Shown here: piece by piece, positions 50,185 to 58,428 of the stretch | Numbering within the stretch: position 1 is the stretch's first letter | Layout: each line of letters begins with the position of its first letter | Source: Terrimonas_A sp051954695 | GTDB taxonomy: Bacteria > Bacteroidota > Bacteroidia > Chitinophagales > Chitinophagaceae | NCBI GenBank assembly: GCA_051954695.1 | Contig: JBQCHL010000022.1 | Coordinates: forward strand, 36,390 to 100,389 | DNA: 64,000 nt | Direction: 5' to 3' | Made by a program: the position numbers and the translations under genes | Notes under the pieces: model-generated | Seen by the model: the letters and a program-made list of their open reading frames with translations, nothing else | Told to the model about the DNA's origin: nothing | Databases searched by the model: none

Positions 50185-51396
50185 GTGAAAATAAAATTCC
50201 CTATACTTCCCATCCTGGGGCTCCTGCTCATCAGCCTGCTATCTTCTTTTTCTCCAAAGAATACACAAACTATCCGTTTCGATTTTTATGGCGATACGGT
50301 TGAGCTGGAGATCGATGATGCTTTCAAAACCAGTTTCAACGGGCCGCTTTCACTGGAATCAATCACTGCATTTTATGAGAAACTGGATGCCGGCAATTAC
50401 GAAAGCCTTATAAAGAAGATGCTTTTCTATAAGGACCAATACAAGCTCGACGACTGGCTGTATTACCAATTGATCCGGCGGACTGCCCAATCCATCAGCC
50501 CTAAAGGAGAGAACTACACTGCTTATACGATCTATAAATGGTTCCTTCTTTGCAAATCTGGTTATAATGCCACTTTACAGATCAATAATGGTAAGATCCT
50601 GTTTTATGTGCAAAGCGATGAAGTTATTTACGATATCCCTTATCATTTCAAAGATGGCAAACAATACGTTTGTCTTAACTACCACGATTACGGATCAATG
50701 ATCGATTTTGATCAGGAAAAATTCACTGAACTGCCGGTTCATATACCAGGCGCGGAAAAAGCGTTTTCCTATAAGATCAATCAACTGCCCAGCTTTAAGC
50801 CGGAAGACTACCTGGAAAAAGACCTGCTCTTCAATATTTACCAGACTGAATATCATTTTAAGATAAAGCTGAACCCACAGATAAAAACGATTTTCGCCAA
50901 TTACCCGGTAGTGGATTATGCGTCTTATTTCAATATTCCGCTCAGCAAGGAAACATACAGCTCGCTTATCCCTTTGCTGAAGCAGAATGTGAAAGGGTTG
51001 AACGCCAAGAACGGCGTTGACTACCTCATGCGTTTTACCCGCTATGCTTTCCTGTTTGAAAAAGACTCCGATGTATTTGGAAAGGAAAAACGCTTTACGC
51101 CTGAGCAAACCCTCCTGTATGAGCATAGTGATTGCGAGGATAGGGCAGCTTTGTTTTTTTATCTCGTAAAGGAAATTTATAACCTGCCCATGATCGTATT
51201 GTCTTATCCCAAGCATATCACCATTGCTGTGAAGCTGGATAAGCCAGTAGGGATCCCTATTCTTTATAACGGTGAGCAGTACACCATCTGTGAACCCACC
51301 CCGCAAAAACAGGATGTGCTGATAGGCCAGACGCTGCCATCCCTCCGTAAAGTTCCCTACGAAATTGTGTATGCTTACGCCCCTCACTATAAATAA
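50185..51396 (+). CDS. Secreted transglutaminase-like protein
   Basis: A 403-residue exported protein of no recognised family. Signal peptide MKIKFPILPILGLLLISLLSSFS, a roughly 280-residue beta/alpha N-terminal region, then a transglutaminase/papain-like core: C317 in HSDCEDRAALFFYLV, H344 in SYPKHITIAV and E370 in YTICEPTPQ, where a Asp is usual. Because the third residue is Glu, activity is uncertain. Such domains in Bacteroidota are cell-surface peptidases or amidases. It lies just after the lipid-remodelling operon's terminator, and its upstream region has AT-rich words with an 11-bp spacing (TTAATAT...TTATTGT) that are too weak to call a site. Confidence 0.7.
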   Translation: MKIKFPILPILGLLLISLLSSFSPKNTQTIRFDFYGDTVELEIDDAFKTSFNGPLSLESITAFYEKLDAGNYESLIKKMLFYKDQYKLDDWLYYQLIRRTAQSISPKGENYTAYTIYKWFLLCKSGYNATLQINNGKILFYVQSDEVIYDIPYHFKDGKQYVCLNYHDYGSMIDFDQEKFTELPVHIPGAEKAFSYKINQLPSFKPEDYLEKDLLFNIYQTEYHFKIKLNPQIKTIFANYPVVDYASYFNIPLSKETYSSLIPLLKQNVKGLNAKNGVDYLMRFTRYAFLFEKDSDVFGKEKRFTPEQTLLYEHSDCEDRAALFFYLVKEIYNLPMIVLSYPKHITIAVKLDKPVGIPILYNGEQYTICEPTPQKQDVLIGQTLPSLRKVPYEIVYAYAPHYK

Positions 51397-51398
51397 AA

Positions 51399-51426
51399 AA
51401 TCGCCCCGGCCAAAACCGGGGCGATT
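51399..51426. terminator. Bidirectional terminator
   Basis: AATCGCCCCGG (51399-51409) pairs perfectly with CCGGGGCGATT (51416-51426) around CCAAAA. T-runs follow on the minus strand (TTTTTATTT). It serves the convergent transglutaminase-like and lipoprotein genes. Confidence 0.85.
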
Positions 51427-51459
51427 ATATAAATTCTACTTTATCGATATAAGCTAAGC

Positions 51460-52995
51460 TTAGTTAAACACACACCAGCCTTTGTACCAGCTTGCCAGGT
51501 CTCCTGAAGGAGAGATAGCACCACGGAATTTCACCGTTTTGTCGATAAAGGCATTATTAGCCAGTTTAGCATCTGTGAAAGCATAACCGTTGATAATAGG
51601 GTTAGGCTGACCTAATACACTGCCTGATCCAAACGGAGTGAAATCAGGGTTGATATAGTCGAACGGACGGGTATATCCTACATTCTCATTATTAGTGATG
51701 ATCTGGTTACCGTTTTCAGCAAGGTTGACCCAGGCAAGGATCTCCGCATCTGAAGATTGAGCTGCAGCATTAGTACCCGCAGAATATTTTACAGGAGCCC
51801 AGGCCGGGAATGAAGGATGGTTACCACAACCTGCAATGATATTGTTCTTGAACTTCAGCTCACCGCTACCTGTTGGAAGACCGATATTGAGATCAGTTGG
51901 AGTACCAGTGCTTGCATCGATCAGCAGACCACGAGGCCATCCCATAAACACAGAATTGAAAATGGAAATAGCAGAGTTCCTTCTGATCTGTGCGGCTGCA
52001 AGGAAATAGTTGTTACCAACATTAGCGAGTGTGGCACGTGGGCCGATCGCTGTTACGTTAGAGAATATAGCAGAAGTTTTAGGAGTAGCTGTAGTACCAG
52101 TGGAGTTGTTATCACTCTCAAATGCTTCTGAGTTAGATACGTCTGCATTGGCAGAATCGCGAACGATAAGGCCAAACTGTACAGTACCGCTATATCCGTT
52201 ATCTGTATCGAAGTCATCATCCTGTGTTCTGTAAGCAACCAGGTATTTACAGTTAACAGTACCACCGAACCATTCGTACGCATCATCTTTTGCATAAGTC
52301 ACCTGCACGTGATCGATTGTTGTGCCAGAGCCAACTGCACCCATTGTCAAACTGTTGATCTCTTTATCAGGGATAAATGCATAACCTGCATACTCGATGC
52401 GAACATAGCTCAATACACCTGAGTTATCATTATTAACAGGGTTAGTACCACCGCCGCATACACCTTCACCATAAGTATTGTCTACACCACCTTCGATCTG
52501 GAAGGTACCTGCACCGAGCAATACATTAGGGTTATTGGGATATACGCTTGCTACATCAGCGGTATAAGTTGTATTGATCGACGCTTTACCCAGCAAAACG
52601 ATGCCACCCCAGTCGCCTGAACGAGGATTAGGTGAATTAGAAGTGAAAATGATCGGCTCATTGGCAGTTCCCTGTGCAATGATCTGTGAGCCACGGGCAA
52701 TGATAAGGGCTGCAACTTCTGCTCCGCTATATGTTCCTTTGATCACTGTTCCTGCCTCAACGGTCATTTTAGCGCCATTTGTTACATACACTTTCCCTTG
52801 CAGGATATATGTATTCGTTTTTCTCAGGATCGTATCTGATGTGATACGCCCTTTCAGGGTGATAGTTTCTCCTGTAGGGCCACCATTACCGCCGCCGGGA
52901 ACGATGACGATTTCTTTTTCACCATCCGTTTCAATCTTCCGGCATCCTGTGAATGCTGCGATGGCAAGTGCTGAATAAAGAATGATCTTTTTCAT
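51460..52995 (-). CDS. Beta-helix lipoprotein partner of the TonB receptor
   Basis: A 511-residue lipoprotein. The lipobox is in TGCRKIE after MKKIILYSALAIAAF. The mature part has a Gly-rich linker (PGGGNGGPTGE) and then many short beta-strands typical of a right-handed beta-helix (MTVEAGTVIKGTYSGAEVAALIIARGSQIIAQG, YDSNTG-like turns). Residues such as GDWGGIVLLGKA and EWFGGTVNCKYLVAY recur in Bacteroidota proteins of this kind. It follows the TonB receptor gene with a 47-bp gap and is in the same operon, so it is a likely surface-exposed partner, playing the part SusD plays elsewhere. The ligand is unknown; a PHO-box-like site before the operon suggests phosphate-linked regulation. Confidence 0.82.
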   Translation of the reverse strand: MKKIILYSALAIAAFTGCRKIETDGEKEIVIVPGGGNGGPTGETITLKGRITSDTILRKTNTYILQGKVYVTNGAKMTVEAGTVIKGTYSGAEVAALIIARGSQIIAQGTANEPIIFTSNSPNPRSGDWGGIVLLGKASINTTYTADVASVYPNNPNVLLGAGTFQIEGGVDNTYGEGVCGGGTNPVNNDNSGVLSYVRIEYAGYAFIPDKEINSLTMGAVGSGTTIDHVQVTYAKDDAYEWFGGTVNCKYLVAYRTQDDDFDTDNGYSGTVQFGLIVRDSANADVSNSEAFESDNNSTGTTATPKTSAIFSNVTAIGPRATLANVGNNYFLAAAQIRRNSAISIFNSVFMGWPRGLLIDASTGTPTDLNIGLPTGSGELKFKNNIIAGCGNHPSFPAWAPVKYSAGTNAAAQSSDAEILAWVNLAENGNQIITNNENVGYTRPFDYINPDFTPFGSGSVLGQPNPIINGYAFTDAKLANNAFIDKTVKFRGAISPSGDLASWYKGWCVFN

Positions 52996-53042
52996 TTTTT
53001 ATGATTTCTGTGTTTATGTACTTTTTATTGTTGACTTGTTAG

Positions 53043-55865
53043 TTACAGACTGTATCCGAATGTGATGCTGAATGTGGTGCCGTACTGACGGGTAAACCTG
53101 TACATATCCACACCCTTATTCAGTTTTGTATTTCCATCTACATTCTGATAGAAATAAGCTTTCTTGTTCAGGATATCAGACACATTGAGCCTGATCTCTC
53201 CCTTATTTTTTACAACCTTCTTGGCAATCTGGAAATCGAGCAGTGGCCTTGAAGCTTCCCAGGTATCAGGGAATTCAGACATACCCGAACCGGTAGAGTT
53301 TACAGAACCTACGAAAGCGATCCGCTTACCGATCTGGTTGAACAACATGCTCGCATTGAGTCCGGCTTTCTCCAGGTCATACAGCAGGCCTGCATTGATC
53401 AGGTAGTTTGACTGGCCTTGCAAAGGACGATCTATTGTCAGCTTTGTATCACTCACCTTGCTCTTGATATAAGACAGGTTGGTGAGGAAGGTGAAATTCT
53501 TGAGTCCATCAGTGAAATCAAGTTTCTTCCTGAATTCCAGCTCAGCTCCATAAGCTTCTGCTTTTTCAGGATTGGAGAAGTTGATGGTGCTTGATCCGCC
53601 ACCACCCAATTGGAATATCTGCTCGATTGGTTTATCGAAATGTTTGTAGAACACACCGATGCTGAATGTTTCACCTGCTCTCGGATATAATTCATAGCGC
53701 AGGTCGGCATTGGTGATCTTGGTACGCTGAAGACCTGTTGCACCCTGTACAGTAGCATTCAGATCGAAATCATAGAACTGGAAGGGAGCTACTTCACGCA
53801 ATTCAGGGCGTACTACGGTTTGTGATCCTGACAATCTCAGGTTTGTTTTATTGTTCAGTTTCAGTGTTGCATTCAGCCCCGGCAGGAAGTCGGTCACTTC
53901 TGTATGTGAGTGGCGGCTGTCCCATGCTTTCACACTACCCATCAACTGGTCATAGTTCTCTACGCGCACACCCCATACAACACGCAGCGCTTGCGACAAC
54001 TGGTTATCGAATTGGATATAGCCTGCATTCAGGATTGTATTGGCGAGATAACGGAAGATGTTTGCATCAAGCGCTTCGAAAGCAAATTTGTTGTCGAAGC
54101 CGGTCCCGAAATTATCCGGGTTGAAGATCTGATCAGGGCCAAGCAATCTCAACTGCTCATTATCCCTTGGCAGATAGATCGAGAATGGTTTGGAATCAAA
54201 CAAACGGTCCCTGACCTGCAGCATATAACCAGCTTTCACTGACTGGTTGAAACCGAAAGCTCTGAATGATTTGGTCAGATCTGCACCACCGGTATAGATA
54301 TAGTCATTGAGGAACTGGTAAAAGCGGTTACCACTTTGTTGAGACAGTACGCCACTTATATTAGCAAGGTAAGGGCGGTTATTCTCGTTGTCTTTGCTGT
54401 AAGTAAGGCGGCGCTGATCAGGGATATAAGAATCCAAGATGCTGAAACCACCATACCATTTCAGTTTGAATGCCTGCTGGAAAAGCGTCAGGTTGTGTTC
54501 GCCAGTAAGCTGGTTGCTCCAGAACATATTTTGTTTGAAACCAAGCTCAGAACCTTTCAAGCTATCCAAAGAGGAGCGGCCATTGTTCACTTCACCACCA
54601 CGGTTGGTCGTATAGTCTGTGGTGTTTACGTTGAAAATAGTTTTATAGGAAATTTTATTATTGGCATTGAACTGGAAAGTCACAGCGCCCATACCTCCCC
54701 ATAATACATCCTGTGCATAACGGTTATCGTTATACAGGAAGTCGGGGGTTATTACAGTGCCGCCTGAAGCATCATCAGAAAATGCATAACCATTGTTGGT
54801 CAGCTTAAGGTAGCGGTTAGATTTGTTGTATGTAAGACCGAGTATTACACCCAGTTGTTTATCACCATTGAATTTTTTATTAAAACCACCACTCGCCTGG
54901 AAAGATGTGTTGATAGGAGAAGATACTTTTTCAGGAGCCCATACATTTTCAAATTGCTTTCCTACTTCAATTTTTTGAGCGGGGGTCAGCACTTTGAACT
55001 GGTTTTTGGAACCATAAGAAGCAGGAAGGCCTCTTTGACCGTCATCAATTCCCAGGAAATCGAGCTTACCGCCTTTATAGGAATAGAAATCATTGCTGAC
55101 CGTTTGGGTATTGAAACCTGTACCGATCTGTACATTAAAGAAATCTTTTGCAGGAATATCCCTTGTATTCACCTGGACCAGGCCACCAGCCCATTCGCCG
55201 GGCAGTTCGGGTACAAATGCCTTATTGATAATAATATTATCGATCATAGCCGAAGGGAAGATGTCGAAAGAGAAGGTCTTCCTGTCGGGCTCAGTGCTGG
55301 AAAGCAATATGCCATTCAGCATTGCCTGGTTGTAACGATCAGCCAGACCCCTTACTACAAGATATTTACCATCCTGGATACTGGTGCCGGGTGTACGTTT
55401 CAACACTTCACCGGTATTTTTATCAGGAGAGCGGCGGATGCTTTCAGCAGAAATAACAGAAGCAACCGTGTTGGTATTTTTCTGAAAGGAGATAGCAGAG
55501 TTCACGCTTTCGAGGCGGGCGCTGGAACGTCTTGCAGTAACCACCACGTTCTCACCTTCCTTTGCTTTTACTACTAATACAACGTTCAGTTCATTGAGCT
55601 GGTTAGTGGCCTCAACGTCTGTTACAGTTTTTGTTTCATAGCCTACAGTAGAAAACTCAAGTTCATATTTACCGGCAGGCAATGTTAATGTATAGCGGCC
55701 TTCAACGTTGGTAGAAGTTCCGCCGGCCTGACCTGCAACTCTTACAGACACACCTGGCAGGGGTTCATTCTTTTCGTTGGAAACTTTACCAGAAACCTTG
55801 TTTTGTGCGTAAGTGAAAGAAAATGCAAATGAGAGAATCAACAGTAATTTCAGCCGCAGTAGCAT
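53043..55865 (-). CDS. TonB-dependent receptor with CarboxypepD_reg-like domain
   Basis: A 940-residue outer membrane receptor. Signal peptide MLLRLKLLLILSFAFSFTYA, CarboxypepD_reg-like domain (about 25-95: KVSGKVSNEKNEPLPGVSVRV, TSTNVEGRYTL), plug (about 125-240: DKNTGEVLKRTPGTSIQDGKYLVVRGL) and a large barrel ending in YGTTFSITFGYSL. It heads an operon with the beta-helix lipoprotein. The start is 55865 (MLLRLKLL); an ATG six codons earlier is in frame. A 10-bp direct repeat with an 11-bp period lies 75 bp upstream. Related receptors in Bacteroidota transport peptides, siderophores or phosphorus compounds; the sequence alone does not tell which. Confidence 0.9.
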   Translation of the reverse strand: MLLRLKLLLILSFAFSFTYAQNKVSGKVSNEKNEPLPGVSVRVAGQAGGTSTNVEGRYTLTLPAGKYELEFSTVGYETKTVTDVEATNQLNELNVVLVVKAKEGENVVVTARRSSARLESVNSAISFQKNTNTVASVISAESIRRSPDKNTGEVLKRTPGTSIQDGKYLVVRGLADRYNQAMLNGILLSSTEPDRKTFSFDIFPSAMIDNIIINKAFVPELPGEWAGGLVQVNTRDIPAKDFFNVQIGTGFNTQTVSNDFYSYKGGKLDFLGIDDGQRGLPASYGSKNQFKVLTPAQKIEVGKQFENVWAPEKVSSPINTSFQASGGFNKKFNGDKQLGVILGLTYNKSNRYLKLTNNGYAFSDDASGGTVITPDFLYNDNRYAQDVLWGGMGAVTFQFNANNKISYKTIFNVNTTDYTTNRGGEVNNGRSSLDSLKGSELGFKQNMFWSNQLTGEHNLTLFQQAFKLKWYGGFSILDSYIPDQRRLTYSKDNENNRPYLANISGVLSQQSGNRFYQFLNDYIYTGGADLTKSFRAFGFNQSVKAGYMLQVRDRLFDSKPFSIYLPRDNEQLRLLGPDQIFNPDNFGTGFDNKFAFEALDANIFRYLANTILNAGYIQFDNQLSQALRVVWGVRVENYDQLMGSVKAWDSRHSHTEVTDFLPGLNATLKLNNKTNLRLSGSQTVVRPELREVAPFQFYDFDLNATVQGATGLQRTKITNADLRYELYPRAGETFSIGVFYKHFDKPIEQIFQLGGGGSSTINFSNPEKAEAYGAELEFRKKLDFTDGLKNFTFLTNLSYIKSKVSDTKLTIDRPLQGQSNYLINAGLLYDLEKAGLNASMLFNQIGKRIAFVGSVNSTGSGMSEFPDTWEASRPLLDFQIAKKVVKNKGEIRLNVSDILNKKAYFYQNVDGNTKLNKGVDMYRFTRQYGTTFSITFGYSL

Positions 55866-55939
55866 AGAAGTAATTTCCGGCAAAGGAAGAATTGGAAGAT
55901 TACCGGCATGTTATGCAGCAATTAAGGAATTGTAAAGGC

Positions 55940-55960
55940 AATGTTATGGAAATGTTATGG
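55940..55960 (-). promoter_or_regulatory. PHO-box-like direct repeat before the TonB receptor
   Basis: AATGTTATGG occurs at 55940-55949 and at 55951-55960, exactly 11 bp apart. On the coding (minus) strand the half-site reads CATAACA with a 4-bp spacer, sharing the [AT]TAA core with the sites at 44961 and 47989. It could also act on the divergent DUF47-pit operon. Confidence 0.5.
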
Positions 55961-56141
55961 CCATTTTGCTGAGCTTACTTAAAAGAATGTACCTTTATTT
56001 TATATAGTGAGAGTTAAGTAGTTATAAAATAAAACCCAAAACATCAGATAAATAATTAATATTAAGGAATTATTAATTCCGGCTATTTTCCCGGGTCTGC
56101 TCACTGAAGCCGGTAATTTCGCAACCAGTTAAAAACACGAT

Positions 56142-56789
56142 ATGGGACTTAATTCATTTTTGAAAATTTTCATGCCTAAGAACAGGATATTCTTTGAACT
56201 TTTTGAACAGGTGGCAGACAATGTGGCTAAAATGGGAACAGTGATGAAGGATGTGGTAGCCGAAACAGATTTTGACAAACGCGCTGCCCTGATCGCACAG
56301 ATCGAAGACCTGGAGCATGCCAACGATGAACTTACCCATAGTGTATTTACCGAGCTCGGCCGCAACTTTATCACTCCGTTCGACCGGGAAGATATCCACT
56401 ACCTCGCCACTTCACTGGATGATATCGCCGACTATATATATGCATCTGCCAAAAAGATCAATTTCTACCGTGTGAACCCGAATGACATGGGCATGCAGAA
56501 AATGGCAGAGCTGATTGAGCAGGGCGCTTACCAGATCCGCATTGCTGTAAAAGAGCTCCGCGATATGAAAAACATGCGCAATATCACGGAAGCACTGGTT
56601 AAGATCAACAGCATCGAAAACCAGGCAGATGATATTTTCGACATGAGCATCGAGCGCCTGTTTGCAACAGAGCCAGATGCAAAAGAAGTGATCAAGAAAA
56701 GAGAGATCTACCAGGTAATGGAGATCGTGACCGATAAATGCGAAGATGCCAGCAATGTGATAGAGTCTATCATTATTAAATACGCTTAA
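56142..56789 (+). CDS. DUF47 (PhoU-like) protein
   Basis: A 215-residue all-helical protein of the DUF47/PhoU family. Two similar halves each contain the PhoU pattern (EQVADNVAKMGTVMKDV, FDREDIHYLATSLDDIADYIYASAKK). Such proteins are encoded next to Pit-type transporters and modulate phosphate uptake or signalling. The pit gene follows after 143 bp that contain a degenerate AAAAGTCAAAA palindrome, so cotranscription is likely but not certain. It has no signal peptide. Confidence 0.93.
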   Translation: MGLNSFLKIFMPKNRIFFELFEQVADNVAKMGTVMKDVVAETDFDKRAALIAQIEDLEHANDELTHSVFTELGRNFITPFDREDIHYLATSLDDIADYIYASAKKINFYRVNPNDMGMQKMAELIEQGAYQIRIAVKELRDMKNMRNITEALVKINSIENQADDIFDMSIERLFATEPDAKEVIKKREIYQVMEIVTDKCEDASNVIESIIIKYA

Positions 56790-56818
56790 TAACTATATAT
56801 GGACCGCCGGTTCAATTT

Positions 56819-56891
56819 AAAAGTCAAAAATCAAAATGCAACAGATGCCAGGAAGGGGCTTTCTTCTACGTTTTGAGTTTTGACTTTTTAT
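56819..56891. repeat. Imperfect palindrome, AAAAGTCAAAA family
   Basis: The left arm (56819-56840) and right arm (56870-56891) pair at most positions (AAAAGTCAAAAATCAAAATG against TTTTGAGTTTTGACTTTTT). The words also occur in the perfect 25-bp palindrome at 60512-60572. Confidence 0.6.
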
Positions 56892-56932
56892 TTTTTACCT
56901 AACCCGCGCTCTTATATCAGCAAAAACATTTT

Positions 56933-58135
56933 ATGACCACTTTCCTTATTGTTATTATAGCATTAGCGCTGATCTTTGACTATATCAATGGCTTTCATGA
57001 TGCGGCCAATTCCATTGCCACAGTGGTTTCCACTAAAGTGCTGACACCTTTCCAGGCAGTGCTTTGGGCAGCCCTGTTCAACTTCGTCGCTTTCTTTATT
57101 TTCAGGGATCATGGTGTGGCAAACACGATTGCCAAAACCGTAAAAAATGATTTTATCACCCTTGAAGTGATCTTCTCCGGGTTGATTGCCGCTATTATCT
57201 GGAACCTGTTTACCTGGTGGCGCGGCATTCCGTCTTCCTCTTCGCATACTCTGATCGGTGGTTTTGCCGGTGCGGCCATTGCCCACTCGGGTTCATTCAG
57301 TTCGGTTAACTCAGGTCCGGTGATCCAGATCGCTGCTTTTATCTTCCTGGCTCCCCTGATCGGTATGATCGTAGCTTTTATTATTTCCCTTTGGTTTATT
57401 TACTCTTTTAAAAGGACCAGGGGCCCTAAAATATTTTCTTCTTTGGTGATCCTGGGTGTTCTTCTCTTTTTATTTACGCACCTGGAAACAGACCCGGCCA
57501 AGTTGAAATCACATTACGATTCTTTTTTCCTGAAAGTGGTATTCCATTCACAGAACTTCAAATGGATACTGATGAGCCTTATTGTTATAATCATGGCCAT
57601 CTTCTCCTTATACCTGAGCAACCTGAATGCGCATAAGGCAACTTCCTGGTTCAAGCGTCTGCAACTGGTATCATCTGCCATCTTCAGTATCGGACATGGT
57701 GGTAATGATGCGCAGAAAGTAATGGGTATTATCATGGCTGCGCTTATCGCCTCCAACCCTACCCGCTACAGCCTTGACCACATGGAACCCTGGGTGCCAC
57801 TGGCCTGCTACACCGCTATAGCATTGGGTACTATGAGTGGCGGCTGGAAGATCGTAAAGACCATGGGTACACGCATCACCAAAGTAACTCCTTTTGAAGG
57901 GGTTGCAGCGGAAACTGCCGGTGCTCTTACGCTTTTTATTACCGAATCACTTAAAATACCTGTAAGTACCACCCACACTATTACAGGCGCGATCATGGGT
58001 GTAGGCGCTACCAAACGCCTTTCGGCTGTTCGCTGGGGCGTTACAGTGAACCTGATCTGGGCTTGGGTACTGACGATCCCGGTGAGCGGATTGCTGGCTA
58101 CAGGTGTTTATTACATTGTACACCTGTTCGTTTGA
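56933..58135 (+). CDS. Pit-type inorganic phosphate transporter
   Basis: A 400-residue membrane transporter moving phosphate with protons or as a metal-phosphate complex. The signature DYINGFHDAANSIATVVST (about 14-32) is canonical. The second half has the matching GGNDAQKVMGIIMAALI and STTHTITGAIMGVG. About ten helices. Encoded behind DUF47, the usual pairing. Pit systems are typically low-affinity and often constitutive; here they sit beside a predicted starvation island. Confidence 0.95.
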   Translation: MTTFLIVIIALALIFDYINGFHDAANSIATVVSTKVLTPFQAVLWAALFNFVAFFIFRDHGVANTIAKTVKNDFITLEVIFSGLIAAIIWNLFTWWRGIPSSSSHTLIGGFAGAAIAHSGSFSSVNSGPVIQIAAFIFLAPLIGMIVAFIISLWFIYSFKRTRGPKIFSSLVILGVLLFLFTHLETDPAKLKSHYDSFFLKVVFHSQNFKWILMSLIVIIMAIFSLYLSNLNAHKATSWFKRLQLVSSAIFSIGHGGNDAQKVMGIIMAALIASNPTRYSLDHMEPWVPLACYTAIALGTMSGGWKIVKTMGTRITKVTPFEGVAAETAGALTLFITESLKIPVSTTHTITGAIMGVGATKRLSAVRWGVTVNLIWAWVLTIPVSGLLATGVYYIVHLFV

Positions 58136-58158
58136 TCAGGGCAAATTGCCTGAAAAAC

Positions 58159-58194
58159 TAAGGGTTTAAGCGCTTTACGGTCTTTAAACCCTTA
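58159..58194 (+). terminator. Terminator after the phosphate transporter
   Basis: TAAGGGTTTA (58159-58168) pairs perfectly with TAAACCCTTA (58185-58194) and is followed by ATTTTTATTC. The stem uses GGGTTTAA words as in the GTTTAAGG family. Confidence 0.7.
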
Positions 58195-58248
58195 ATTTTT
58201 ATTCTTTTCTTCAATATAGGTACTGGTATTGACTCCCACTTTTGGATA

Positions 58249-58362
58249 TTTCCCACCAAGACGGCGAAGAGCAAAGAAATATTTAGCTATATCCTAAGGC
58301 AATAGGGGATAAAAATGTGCAGGTAATAATTTCTTTGTGCTCTTCGCCGTCTTGGTGGGAAA
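58249..58362. repeat. Palindromic intergenic element, CCCACnAAG family, copy 3
   Basis: The left arm (58249-58280) begins TTTCCCACCAAGACGGCG. The right arm (58329-58362) is its reverse complement, except that the left arm lacks one CA in the CACAAAGAAAT end. The spacer is 48 bp. It is nearly identical in end sequence to 13601-13705. Confidence 0.82.
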
Positions 58363-58428
58363 ACCAATTGCTGAAACCAGCTCATCACTTTTCAAAAAAA
58401 ATCCTGACTTTTGCCGGGAATTTTTTTT

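Noticed and set aside
55980..56141. Further PHO-box-like repeat upstream of DUF47 (GTTAAGTAGTTATAAAAT and TTAAGGAATTATTAATT words)
   Set aside because: Only 4-5 of 7 positions match between half-sites in very AT-rich DNA, not above what chance gives.
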